Shown one piece after another: positions 43,863-52,338 of a DNA stretch of 64,000 bases; within the stretch, counting starts at the first letter, position 1; every line of letters starts with the position of its first letter. Where the stretch lies: the NCBI RefSeq assembly GCF_003014695.1, contig NZ_PYAS01000001.1:404738-468737 (forward strand), in the 5' to 3' direction. The translations under genes and the position numbers were made by a program. The notes under the pieces were generated by a model, which was not told the origin of the DNA, ran no database searches, and saw only the letters and a list, made by a program, of their open reading frames with translations. This stretch comes from Dyadobacter jiangsuensis. GTDB lineage: Bacteria; Bacteroidota; Bacteroidia; Cytophagales; Spirosomataceae.

Positions 43863-45677
43863 ATGAAATCCATCAAAATATTCATCACCGCCGGTATGGT
43901 CGCAATGCTGAGCTCCGGTTGTGAAAAAGTACTCGAAGAGCATCCGCAATCCCAGATCGTCCCTTCGTATTTCAACAGCCCGTCGGGCGTGCTCGGGGGC
44001 ATTGCCGGGGTGTATAACGACATCCGCAGCCAATGGGGAACCGAGGGTTTTACGGTCGAAATGCAGGCGGGTACCGACGAATTCATCCAGGGCCTCAGCG
44101 CCGGTACGCCTATTCCTTACACTTATAATGGGTTGAACGGCAGTAACTTCGGGTCGGCCTGGGGCGTTGCATTTCAGGATATTAATACACTGAACGGCGT
44201 GTTGCAATACGGACAGACGATCGACCTGCCCGACGCTACCCGCAAGCAATACCTCGCACAGGCCAAGTTCCTGCGGGCGTTCTGGTATTTCTACCTGGTA
44301 CAAACCTGGGGCGATGTGCCTTTGCATACCGAGTTCATCACCGTGCCTTCCCAGGCCGCGTCTCGGCAGCCTGCGGCGCAGGTTTATGAGTTGATTATTA
44401 AAGATTTAACAGAAGCTGCGGCCGATCTGCCCAACCAGCCCACCGCGCCATTCCTGGGCAAAGCGGCTACCAAGCCCGTGGCGCAGTTTCTGCTCGCCAA
44501 AGCTTACCTCACCCGCGGCTGGCTGAACAATACCGCGGCAGACTTTACCAAAGCAGCCGCATTATGCGACGAGATCATCGCAGCCAAATCGGCTTACGGG
44601 CTGGATCTCTGGCAGGACTACGGGGATGCATTCGTGCCAGCCAATGATTACGGAAAAGAAACCATGTTTGTGAGCGACCACGTGCTGGATCCGAAATATG
44701 GCTATTATAATGTCGGTGGTGCAGCCGGCGGCGGCGCGGCGCAGAATCTTTCGCCCTGGTTTACCAACTGGAACTACCCGAACAACAGCGGGATCAATTC
44801 CATCAAGAATGCTGCGGGCGCGTTTGTGAACAGCGGTACTTCGGGCATGATCCGTGACTCCTACTATGGCCGGCCGTATATCCGTATGCGCCCGAACTCC
44901 GACAAATGGGCCACCGGCCCGCACGCAGGCAAGAACTATTTCCTCGACCAGGCATTTACCCGCCGCGACGTGGACTCGCGTTTTGCCAGCTCTTTCTATA
45001 CTGTTTATATTTCCAATACTTCCATTACCAATGCGGCCGGTGCGACTAACAACAGCCGGGGGATCGGATATACCACCGTTGTGGGGCAGGATACCGCCGT
45101 GTGGCTGCCCGACTACGAGGTGCCCGGTGCGCCGCAGTTTGTCGGTACCAGGCCTTTCAAAGGCATTGTAGTGCCGCCGAGCCTCTGGAACAATGGTATT
45201 TTCCCTGCTTTGAAGAAGTTCATGGATCCCAGCCGTGGAGCGAATTTTAATGATCCATCCACCCGTCCATGCGTTTTGTACCGCTTTTCGGACGTGTACA
45301 TGACCGGCGCCGAGGCGCATTTTAAAGCCGGTGACGCTGCGAAAGCCGCCAGCCTGATTAACGTCGTGCGGCAGCGCGCGGCATTCCGCAAGAGTAATAC
45401 CGCTGCACAGAATGCCACTGCCGCAGCTGCGATGAACATCACCGCCGCCGATGTGACCCTGGATTTCATTCTCGACGAGCGGAGCCGCGAGTTTTTCGGC
45501 GAATGGCAGCGCTGGCATGACCTCGTGCGCACCCGCTCGCTCGTACGGCGCGTGCAGGAGTGGAACCAGGAAGCGGCGCCTTATGTGAAGGATTTCAATA
45601 TGTTAAGGCCAATTCCCCAGTCGCAGATCGATAGAGTCGTGGACGGTCCTGCTTTTCCACAAAATTCCGGATATTAA
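43863..45677 (+). CDS. SusD/RagB-family outer-membrane lipoprotein (xylan locus)
   Basis: A 604-residue surface lipoprotein with lipobox LSSGC (Cys ~20). Family blocks are QAKFLRAFWYFYLVQTWGDV, FSDVYMTGAEAHFKAGDAAK and the C-terminal ILDERSREFFGEWQRWHDLV. It starts 7 bp after its SusC and is followed 5 bp later by the GH43 gene, so the three are one operon. It would bind xylan-derived oligosaccharides at the surface. Confidence 0.95.
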   Translation: MKSIKIFITAGMVAMLSSGCEKVLEEHPQSQIVPSYFNSPSGVLGGIAGVYNDIRSQWGTEGFTVEMQAGTDEFIQGLSAGTPIPYTYNGLNGSNFGSAWGVAFQDINTLNGVLQYGQTIDLPDATRKQYLAQAKFLRAFWYFYLVQTWGDVPLHTEFITVPSQAASRQPAAQVYELIIKDLTEAAADLPNQPTAPFLGKAATKPVAQFLLAKAYLTRGWLNNTAADFTKAAALCDEIIAAKSAYGLDLWQDYGDAFVPANDYGKETMFVSDHVLDPKYGYYNVGGAAGGGAAQNLSPWFTNWNYPNNSGINSIKNAAGAFVNSGTSGMIRDSYYGRPYIRMRPNSDKWATGPHAGKNYFLDQAFTRRDVDSRFASSFYTVYISNTSITNAAGATNNSRGIGYTTVVGQDTAVWLPDYEVPGAPQFVGTRPFKGIVVPPSLWNNGIFPALKKFMDPSRGANFNDPSTRPCVLYRFSDVYMTGAEAHFKAGDAAKAASLINVVRQRAAFRKSNTAAQNATAAAAMNITAADVTLDFILDERSREFFGEWQRWHDLVRTRSLVRRVQEWNQEAAPYVKDFNMLRPIPQSQIDRVVDGPAFPQNSGY

Positions 45678-45682
45678 ACCTT

Positions 45683-46753
45683 ATGAATCAATTTATTGAT
45701 ATGACTCGCAGCTTGTTATCGGCCAGTTGCATGGCATTGGCGGCGATTGGCAGCATTGGCCTTGAAACGGGCCATTGCCAGCAAGCCAAAGTGAAACCGT
45801 TGGTGAGTGACCTATTTACCGCCGACCCGTCCGCGCATGTTTTTAATGGTAAAATCTACATTTATCCTTCCCACGATATCGAGGCCAATGTGCCGCAGGA
45901 TGATGAAGGCGGGCATTTCAATATGCGGGACTACCATGTGTATTCGATGGACAACATCGGAGGGAAGGTAACCGACCACGGTGTGGCGCTGGATCTGAAA
46001 GACATTCCCTGGGCAGGACGCCAGCTGTGGGCCCCCGACGCCGCATTCAAAAACGGGACTTACTATTTGTATTTTCCGGTTAAGGACAAGCAGGACGTCT
46101 TTCGCATTGGCGTAGCGACGTCCCAATCGCCTGCGGGGCCTTTCAAAGCGGAGCCGGAACCCATTCCGGGCAGTTACAGCATCGATCCGGCTGTTTTTAC
46201 CGATACCGACGGGCAGACTTATATGTACTTCGGCGGTATCTGGGGCGGGCAGTTGCAGCGCTGGCATTCGGGGAAGTACGATAAGTCGCTGTCCACCGAC
46301 CTGGGCAAAGGCCATGACCAGGAGCCTGCATTGAGTGCCAAGGTGGCTAAAATGAGCGGTGATATGCGCACATTTGCGGAATCGCCGCGTGACGTACAAA
46401 TCCTCGACGAACATGGCAAGCCGCTGCTCGGCGGCGACCACGACCGCCGGTTTTTCGAGGGAGCGTGGATGCACAAGTTCAATGGTAAATACTATTTTTC
46501 GTATTCCACCGGCGACACGCATTTGCTTTGCTATGCCGAAAGCAATTCACCCTATGGGCCATTTACCTACAAAGGGGTAATCATGAAACCGGTCGAAGGC
46601 TGGACGACGCACCATTCCATCGTGGAGTTCAAAGGTAAATGGTATATTTTTTACCACGATTCCGAACTTTCGGGCAAAACCCACCTGCGCAATGTGAAGG
46701 TGCGCGAGCTTGTGCGGGGTGCGGATGGTGCCATCGTCCCGATCGTGCCCTGA
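45683..46753 (+). CDS. GH43 family glycosidase (beta-xylosidase/arabinofuranosidase type)
   Basis: A 356-residue exported five-bladed propeller enzyme. The start at 45683 follows the SusD stop by 5 bp; an in-frame ATG at 45701 gives a similar signal peptide. The three GH43 acids can be placed. FTADPSAHVFNGKIY carries the general-base Asp near residue 48. SYSIDPAVF carries the pKa-tuning Asp. DRRFFEGAWMHKFNGKYYFS carries the acid Glu near residue 260. HLRNVKVREL closes the fold. It likely removes xylose or arabinose from imported xylo-oligosaccharides. The last codons include a repeated sequence that recurs after the stop. Confidence 0.93.
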   Translation: MNQFIDMTRSLLSASCMALAAIGSIGLETGHCQQAKVKPLVSDLFTADPSAHVFNGKIYIYPSHDIEANVPQDDEGGHFNMRDYHVYSMDNIGGKVTDHGVALDLKDIPWAGRQLWAPDAAFKNGTYYLYFPVKDKQDVFRIGVATSQSPAGPFKAEPEPIPGSYSIDPAVFTDTDGQTYMYFGGIWGGQLQRWHSGKYDKSLSTDLGKGHDQEPALSAKVAKMSGDMRTFAESPRDVQILDEHGKPLLGGDHDRRFFEGAWMHKFNGKYYFSYSTGDTHLLCYAESNSPYGPFTYKGVIMKPVEGWTTHHSIVEFKGKWYIFYHDSELSGKTHLRNVKVRELVRGADGAIVPIVP

Positions 46754-46782
46754 GCGTTAGCGCGATCGTCCCGATCGTGCCC
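46733..46782 (+). repeat. 18-bp direct repeat across the GH43 stop codon
   Basis: ATCGTCCCGATCGTGCCC occurs at 46733-46750 and again at 46765-46782, period 32 bp. The first copy encodes the C-terminal IVPIVP. The second lies after the TGA. It looks like a small duplication at the gene end. Confidence 0.7.
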
Positions 46783-46825
46783 CCGACGCCGAAACGGAAA
46801 TAATATCCAAATTTTAGTGAAACGA

Positions 46826-46860
46826 GCGCCGGTGCCGGCTTTTAATGGCTGTACCGGCGC
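46826..46860 (+). terminator. GC-rich hairpin after GH43
   Basis: GCGCCGGT (46826-46833) pairs with ACCGGCGC (46853-46860) with additional inner pairing of GCC with GGC. Only three T residues follow, so terminator strength is uncertain. Confidence 0.5.
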
Positions 46861-46905
46861 ATTTGTGGCCACGACCTCATCCAAAAGCATTCAATCATCC
46901 AAGCT

Positions 46906-47997
46906 ATGCAAATCGAAAGACGTGATTTTTTATCGACATTAACACTGGCCGGAGCGGCTACTTTGTTCTCCGGCAACCCGCTGATCGCCGCTACGTCGCC
47001 GAAAAAGGATAAGCTCGGCATTGCGCTTGTCGGCCTGGGCTATTACAGCACCGACCTGCTCGCCCCCGCGCTGCAACTCACGGAGAAATGCTACCTCGCA
47101 GGCATCGTGACCGGTACACCGTCGAAAGCCGAAGCCTGGAAAGCCAAGTACAACATTCCCGACAAGAACATTTACAACTACCAGAACTTCGACCAGATTG
47201 CGAAGAACCCCGATATCGACATTGTGTACGTGGTATTGCCGCCATCCATGCACCGCGAGTATGTGGTGCGGGCCGCGAAAGCCGGTAAACACGTGTTCTG
47301 CGAGAAACCGATGGCACCATCCGTGGCCGACTGCGAAGCGATGATTGCCGCCTGCAAAAGCAACAAGGTGAAGCTGGCGATCGGTTACCGCTGCCAGCAC
47401 GATCCGAATATTCAGGCCTATATGAAGGTGGCGAAGGAGCAGAAGTTCGGGAAAGTGAAGATGGTCAACAGCGCCGCGGGGTATTTCGACGCCCGCACCG
47501 ACCACTGGAAGCAGAAAAAGGCATTGGGCGGCGGCTGCATGGGCGATATGGGTGTGTACGCATTACAAGGCGCACGCCTGGCAACGGGCGAGGAGCCGAT
47601 CAGCGTGATCGCGCAGGCATCCACGACCCGCCCCGATATTTATAAAGAGGTGGAAGAAACGATGATGTTCATGCTCGATTTCCCGAGCGGGGCAAGGGCC
47701 GCCTGCCAGACCAGTTTTGGCATTAATATGAACTACCTGCAAGTGAACTACGAAAAGGGCTGGCTGAAATTGGAGCCGCAGTCGGGTTATAACGGTAACA
47801 AAGGCAGCATGTCGGACGGGACTATCATTAATTACCCCATCAAGAGCCAGCAGGCGAAGCAAATGGACGAAGACTGCCTGGCCATCATGAACAACACCGA
47901 CCTGATTGCCCCAGGCGAAGAAGGCCTGCGCGATATCCGTGTGGTGGAGGCTATTTACAAATCGGTGGCGACGGGCAAGAGCGTCAAAATATCGTAG
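46906..47997 (+). CDS. Gfo/Idh/MocA-family oxidoreductase, GFOR-like, Tat-exported
   Basis: A 363-residue NAD(P)-dependent sugar oxidoreductase. The N-terminus has a twin-arginine motif (RRDFLSTLTLAGAATLFSG), so it is probably exported folded to the periplasm. A Rossmann domain follows (IALVGLGYYST), with the family block HVFCEKPMAP carrying the EKP Lys. Then come GYRCQHDPN and GGGCMGDMGVYALQGARLAT, which resemble glucose-fructose oxidoreductase. GH109 glycosidases share the fold and Tat signal, but the GFOR-like blocks argue against that reading. It stands alone between the xylan and sialic acid loci. A strong terminator follows. Its sugar substrate is unknown. Confidence 0.9.
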   Translation: MQIERRDFLSTLTLAGAATLFSGNPLIAATSPKKDKLGIALVGLGYYSTDLLAPALQLTEKCYLAGIVTGTPSKAEAWKAKYNIPDKNIYNYQNFDQIAKNPDIDIVYVVLPPSMHREYVVRAAKAGKHVFCEKPMAPSVADCEAMIAACKSNKVKLAIGYRCQHDPNIQAYMKVAKEQKFGKVKMVNSAAGYFDARTDHWKQKKALGGGCMGDMGVYALQGARLATGEEPISVIAQASTTRPDIYKEVEETMMFMLDFPSGARAACQTSFGINMNYLQVNYEKGWLKLEPQSGYNGNKGSMSDGTIINYPIKSQQAKQMDEDCLAIMNNTDLIAPGEEGLRDIRVVEAIYKSVATGKSVKIS

Positions 47998-48023
47998 CTG
48001 ATCCTCAGAATACAATACTGAAC

Positions 48024-48065
48024 AAAATCGCCGGAGGCATTGCACTCCGGCGATTTTGTTTTTTT
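48024..48065 (+). terminator. intrinsic terminator between convergent genes
   Basis: AAAATCGCCGGAG (48024-48036) and CTCCGGCGATTTT (48045-48057) are perfect 13-bp arms around an 8-base loop, followed by GTTTTTTT. It ends the oxidoreductase transcript. On the minus strand it would follow the regulator gene with a weaker T-run. Confidence 0.88.
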
Positions 48066-48765
48066 ACCCCAATAACCGCGCAAAGTGGTTTTCGAGGTGG
48101 CTGCGCATGCCGTTGCGCAGCTTCTCGGCCGTGCCGTGCTCGATGATATCGACGATTTCCTTATGTGAAATAAAGTTGTTGTTCGAAGGGAGCTTACGCA
48201 GCAACCCGCTTTTGTGCACGTAATCGAATACCGGCAGCAGCATACGCTGAAACTTCTTCATGGTTTCGTTTCGGGTGATCTCGTACAGCTTGCCGTGGAA
48301 GGCGATCTCGTGCTCGATCTGGAATATCATCCGGTCGGATGCGGCGGGTTCGTTTTCGACGAGTACTTTCAATACGGCGATATCCTCCGGCGTTACGCGC
48401 TCCATAATGAAGTCGGCCATCCCGATTTCGAGCGACAGCCGCATTTCGAAAATCTCCTTCAACGTGTTCTCGTCGAGGATCTTCGGATTCATGCTCTTTT
48501 CGAGGATGGATACCAGGTCGGGACTGGTAATCACCGCCCCCCGGTGTTTTTTAGATTCCACCAGACCCATCAGCCGCAGCCGCAGCATCGCCTCGCGGAC
48601 GACCGTCCTGCTCACACCGAGCGACTGGGCCAGTTCCAGTTCCTTCGGGATCGAGTCGCCTACCTTGAAATTGTGATCGATAAAAAACTGGACGAGATTG
48701 CTCTCGACCTTGTCGACCAGCGAGCTGGTGTCGACGCTTTTGATATTTGGAAAAATGTCTCCCAT
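48064..48765 (-). CDS. FadR/GntR-family regulator with FCD domain, probable sialic acid repressor
   Basis: A 233-residue regulator. The winged helix is at residues ~15-85 (VGDSIPKELELAQSLGVSRT followed by VVREAMLRLRLMGLVESKKH). The helical FCD ligand domain is at ~95-230 (EMRLSLEIGMADFIMERVTP; EIAFHGKLYEITRNETM; HKEIVDIIEHGTAEKLRNGM), with metal- or ligand-binding His residues typical of the family. E. coli NanR belongs to the same FCD class. The gene is divergent from the sialic acid operon. Identical 12-bp sites overlap the predicted start of transcription of both units, so it likely represses the operon and itself until a sialic acid or ManNAc-type ligand binds. The ligand is inferred from neighbours. 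Confidence 0.9.
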   Translation of the reverse strand: MGDIFPNIKSVDTSSLVDKVESNLVQFFIDHNFKVGDSIPKELELAQSLGVSRTVVREAMLRLRLMGLVESKKHRGAVITSPDLVSILEKSMNPKILDENTLKEIFEMRLSLEIGMADFIMERVTPEDIAVLKVLVENEPAASDRMIFQIEHEIAFHGKLYEITRNETMKKFQRMLLPVFDYVHKSGLLRKLPSNNNFISHKEIVDIIEHGTAEKLRNGMRSHLENHFARLLG

Positions 48766-48781
48766 GAGTGTTTACAGCGCA

Positions 48782-48793
48782 TTATGTATGACA
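48782..48793 (-). promoter_or_regulatory. operator copy 1, regulator side
   Basis: Read on the minus strand this is TGTCATACATAA, identical to the copy at 48910-48921. It has the GT-N3-AC core typical of FadR-subfamily operators and lies 17 bp upstream of the regulator's ATG. On the same strand a -33 TTG (48821-48819) and a -7 CAAATTTG (48799-48792), 19 bp apart, place the transcription start inside the operator. This suggests autoregulation. Confidence 0.6.
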
Positions 48794-48874
48794 AATTTGG
48801 CTGTTTTCGGTTAAAGCGCAAGCCATTTTGTGATTAAGAAATGCTGCCGGCGAAAAATTTTTTTCGCAAGATGC

Positions 48875-48906
48875 TTGCTATCAAGACGGTGAAAACTCTA
48901 CCTTTA
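48875..48906 (+). promoter_or_regulatory. sialic acid operon promoter
   Basis: TTG at 48875-48877 and TACCTTTA at 48899-48906 are 21 bp apart, fitting the Bacteroidota -33/-7 pattern (TAnnTTTG with one mismatch). Transcription would begin near 48912, inside the operator at 48910-48921, and give a leader of about 36 bases to the SusC ATG. Confidence 0.55.
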
Positions 48907-48909
48907 TTA

Positions 48910-48921
48910 TGTCATACATAA
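48910..48921 (+). promoter_or_regulatory. operator copy 2, operon side
   Basis: TGTCATACATAA is the exact 12-bp match of copy 1 in opposite orientation. With flanking bases it forms an inverted repeat, TTATGT-CAT-ACATAA, at 48907-48921. It overlaps the predicted start of transcription, a repressing position. Confidence 0.6.
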
Positions 48922-48947
48922 GACAAATTTAACTCTTAACCTTTTCT

Positions 48948-51900
48948 ATGAAATTGAAAACTACCCACCGCAGCATCCTGCTCAGCCTCGTCGGGCTGTT
49001 GCTGGCGACATGCCTGCACGCGCAAACCACGCGCCAACTGACCGGGAGAGTGCTGTCCGACGACGACAAGCAGCCGCTTCCCAACGTGACCGTTTTGCTG
49101 AAAGGCAAGAACATCGCCACCGAAACCTCCCTGGAAGGGACTTATACCATACCAGTGAGTGGGGGAGACGTGATCCAGTTCCGGATGATGGGCTATGTGA
49201 TGCAGGAAATGCCCGTAGGCGTAGCGGCGACCCTCGATGTTTCGCTCAAACCGGATGTTTCCGCATTGAACGAGGTGGTCGTAACCGGCTACGGGTCGGC
49301 CAGCCGGACGAAAATAACCTCGTCCATCGCCAAGCTGGATTCAAAAGTGCTCGAAACAGGGATGCGCGCGAACCCAGCCCAGGCGCTCGCGGGTACCATT
49401 GCCGGGGTGCGCGTGTCCACCGCCACCGGCCGACCTGGCTCAATTCCCACCATTATCCTCCGCGGCGGAACCAATTTCGACGGATCGGGGAGCCCGCTCA
49501 TCGTGGTCGACGGGCAGGTGAGGGGCTCGCTGAGCGACATTAACCCCGATGACATTGAAAGTATGGAAGTATTGAAAGACGCTTCCGCCACCGCCATTTA
49601 CGGCGCACGCGCCAGCAACGGGGTGGTGCTGATTACTTCCAAAAGAGGAAAAGATGGTGTTTCGTCGATCAGCTTCAAGGCTAAAACGGGTTTCAATTTC
49701 CTGAACATCCCCTATAACTACCTCAACGCGGAAGACTATATCAAATGGACGCGGATGGGTGTTGTGGAGGCGATCAGGAACGGGACCGCTACGTCGTCGC
49801 TGCTCTCGGGCGTGGGCCCGCGCGGGACGGGTAACCTCTACAAAGATGCCAATGGGGTAATCCTCGACGGGAATTACGATTCGCGGGCGATTTGGAGCAC
49901 CATGCGCCTGAACGATAGCAACCGGGAACTGCTGAATGCAAACGACGGCTGGAAAACCATGAAAGATCCCGTCAAAACCAATGCGGCAGGGGCTTACGAC
50001 CCGAACGGGACCAATGCGGATTTGATTTACAAGGATTTCAACTACGGCGATTATGCATTCAAATCGCCGGCTATTTCGCAGGATTATAATATCGGAATGA
50101 ATGGCGGTAATGCGAAGGGCGGCTACTATGCCAACCTGGGTTATTACAATGAAGACGGGTTGTCGCTCGGCACATTCTATCGACGGCTTACCTTCACATT
50201 GAATGGGGATTACAAGATCAAAAGCTGGCTGAAATCCGAAAGCAGCCTCAACTTCGCCCGGGCGAACTGGCGCGACCAGTCGCTGCAAAATGGTGAGGCC
50301 AACTACTGGGGCCGGATGCTTTCTGCGCCGCCCACCATGCGCGGTACCAACGCCAACGGCGAGCTGATCCTCGGCCGCGATGCCAGCGACGGCAACCCGA
50401 TCCTCAATTTTGATAAATACAAAAGGAAGAACCAGTCCGACAAATTCACATTAGGACAATCGTTCAGGGCGGATATTAATGAAGACCTCTTCATCAAAGC
50501 AGGCGGTATATTGATGTACGACGAAGCCGTGGCGGAGTCCTTCAACCGCGATTTCCGCATCGGTATCATGAGCACGACCAACCCGAATACCGGCTGGAAC
50601 CGCGACCGCGCTTCATCGGCAGGTTTCGACCGCGTGGTTCGGCAGACCTACAATGCCGTATTGAACTACAAAAAGGCATTTTTGGGCAAGAGCTTCATCG
50701 ATGCGATGATCGGTTCCGAATATTACCAGGAGGCGACGAATGGTTTCAGCGCCGCCGGCCGCCTCGCGCCGACCGACGATTTCCAGGACCTGGGCCTGAC
50801 GACCAACGATGCCAACACCCGCACCATCGATTCCTACCATACCCGCGAGCGCATTATCTCGGCATTTGGCCGCCTGAACTACGATTACGACGGCAAATAT
50901 CTTGCGTCGTTTACGGTGCGGCGTGACGGCTATTCGAGGCTGATCGGCGACAACCAGTTTGGCACTTTCCCGGCTTTCTCGGCGGGCTGGCTCATGCACC
51001 GCGAGGATTTCATGGCGGCGACGCAAAAGTGGCTGTCATTCCTGAAACTGCGTGCCAGCTATGGTAAAAACGGGAATATAGGCATTGGTACCAACAACGG
51101 CATCGGCGTATACGAATTGCAGGGTTCTTATGGTTCGCAAACGGCCTACAACGGGTCTATCGGCTTCCTGCAAACCGGTGTTGCGAACCCCAATTTGAAG
51201 TGGGAGAAAAGTAATACCGTGGAAGGCGGCGTGGAAATGGGCTTTTTCAATAACCGCATTACTACGAATATTGCCGTCTACAACCGCGTGACGACCGACA
51301 AGATCGCGAGCGTGATCCTGCCTACTTCGGCCGGTATTTCGAGCATCCGTACCAACAACGGCAGTATGCGCAACCGCGGGGTGGAGCTGGAAGGCGTTTT
51401 TAAAGCCGTTCAGAAAAAAGACCTCACCGTGCAGATCGGCGCGAATGCGGCCTGGAACAAGAATAGGGTACTGAAACTGCCTTTCAACGGCAATGAGAAC
51501 AACCGTCAGGGCGGCCAGCGCATTTACGACCCGAAATCGGGCAGGACGATCTGGGCAGGTGGTTTGCAGGAAGGGCAGGAGTACGGTGAGGTTTTCGGTT
51601 ATGTGAGCGACGGCATTATCCGTACGGCCGAAGATTTATCCAAATACAATAAAATTGACATCGCCGCCGGAGAGGTGCAGTACAATGGCGCGGCAGGCAA
51701 GCGGGTAGCAAGTGAGGCGATGATTTCTTCCAAAGGCCTTAGCCGGACCACCTACATTGCCACGCAGCTCGGCGATATGATGTGGAAGGACCTGGATAAC
51801 AACGATACGATCGATACCCGCGACATGGTGTCGCTCGGGCGGACGATCCCGCGGTGGACAGGAGGCGTCAATATGCAGGTGCGCTGGAAGAACCTGTCGC

Positions 51901-52334
51901 TTTTTGCCCGGATGGACTTTGGATTGGGCCATATCCAGATGGATTTCCAACATCTGTGGTCGCTGGCCAGCGCGCAAGGCGAGTTCAATGTGACGGACCT
52001 GGTGAAGGATACCTGGACGCCGGAGAACCCGAATGCGAAATATCCCCGCTACACCTGGGCCGACCAGCTCAATTCCAAGAATTTCGACCGGCCGAGCAGC
52101 ATGTTCTGGGTGAACTCGTCGTACCTGGCATTCCGCGAGGTGTCATTGACATACACCGTTCCTTCGGCCTTGCTTCAAAAACTGAAACTGGCAGGGTTGA
52201 ATATTACCGCCACCGGGCAGAACCTGGGTTACCTGACCAACAAAATGCTGGCATTGCCCGAGCGTACCGGTAACCAGACCAGCGCATATACCATTCCTAC
52301 ATCCCTTATCCTTGGTGTTAACCTCACATTCTAA
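48948..52334 (+). CDS. SusC/RagA-family TonB-dependent transporter (sialic acid locus)
   Basis: A 1128-residue outer-membrane transporter with a signal peptide (ILLSLVGLLLATCLHAQ) and no STN domain. The CarboxypepD-like domain contains PLPNVTVLLKGKNIATETSL. The plug begins at VVVTGYGSASRTKITSSIAK and includes VLKDASATAIYGARASNGVV. The barrel ends GVNLTF. Placement at the head of the sialic acid genes makes it equivalent in role to NanO of Bacteroidota. It is expected to import sialic acid or sialylated oligosaccharide. The SusD gene follows after 4 bp. Confidence 0.95.
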   Translation: MKLKTTHRSILLSLVGLLLATCLHAQTTRQLTGRVLSDDDKQPLPNVTVLLKGKNIATETSLEGTYTIPVSGGDVIQFRMMGYVMQEMPVGVAATLDVSLKPDVSALNEVVVTGYGSASRTKITSSIAKLDSKVLETGMRANPAQALAGTIAGVRVSTATGRPGSIPTIILRGGTNFDGSGSPLIVVDGQVRGSLSDINPDDIESMEVLKDASATAIYGARASNGVVLITSKRGKDGVSSISFKAKTGFNFLNIPYNYLNAEDYIKWTRMGVVEAIRNGTATSSLLSGVGPRGTGNLYKDANGVILDGNYDSRAIWSTMRLNDSNRELLNANDGWKTMKDPVKTNAAGAYDPNGTNADLIYKDFNYGDYAFKSPAISQDYNIGMNGGNAKGGYYANLGYYNEDGLSLGTFYRRLTFTLNGDYKIKSWLKSESSLNFARANWRDQSLQNGEANYWGRMLSAPPTMRGTNANGELILGRDASDGNPILNFDKYKRKNQSDKFTLGQSFRADINEDLFIKAGGILMYDEAVAESFNRDFRIGIMSTTNPNTGWNRDRASSAGFDRVVRQTYNAVLNYKKAFLGKSFIDAMIGSEYYQEATNGFSAAGRLAPTDDFQDLGLTTNDANTRTIDSYHTRERIISAFGRLNYDYDGKYLASFTVRRDGYSRLIGDNQFGTFPAFSAGWLMHREDFMAATQKWLSFLKLRASYGKNGNIGIGTNNGIGVYELQGSYGSQTAYNGSIGFLQTGVANPNLKWEKSNTVEGGVEMGFFNNRITTNIAVYNRVTTDKIASVILPTSAGISSIRTNNGSMRNRGVELEGVFKAVQKKDLTVQIGANAAWNKNRVLKLPFNGNENNRQGGQRIYDPKSGRTIWAGGLQEGQEYGEVFGYVSDGIIRTAEDLSKYNKIDIAAGEVQYNGAAGKRVASEAMISSKGLSRTTYIATQLGDMMWKDLDNNDTIDTRDMVSLGRTIPRWTGGVNMQVRWKNLSLFARMDFGLGHIQMDFQHLWSLASAQGEFNVTDLVKDTWTPENPNAKYPRYTWADQLNSKNFDRPSSMFWVNSSYLAFREVSLTYTVPSALLQKLKLAGLNITATGQNLGYLTNKMLALPERTGNQTSAYTIPTSLILGVNLTF

Positions 52335-52338
52335 TCAC

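Noticed and set aside
42167..44086. 639-codon open frame on the minus strand
   Set aside because: It is antisense to the xylan-locus SusC and the start of SusD, which both have strong family motifs. No credible protein features.
46906..47997. GH109 glycosidase reading for the Tat-exported oxidoreductase
   Set aside because: Fold and Tat signal agree, but the GYRCQHDPN and GGGCMGDMGVYALQGARLAT blocks match glucose-fructose oxidoreductase-like proteins better.
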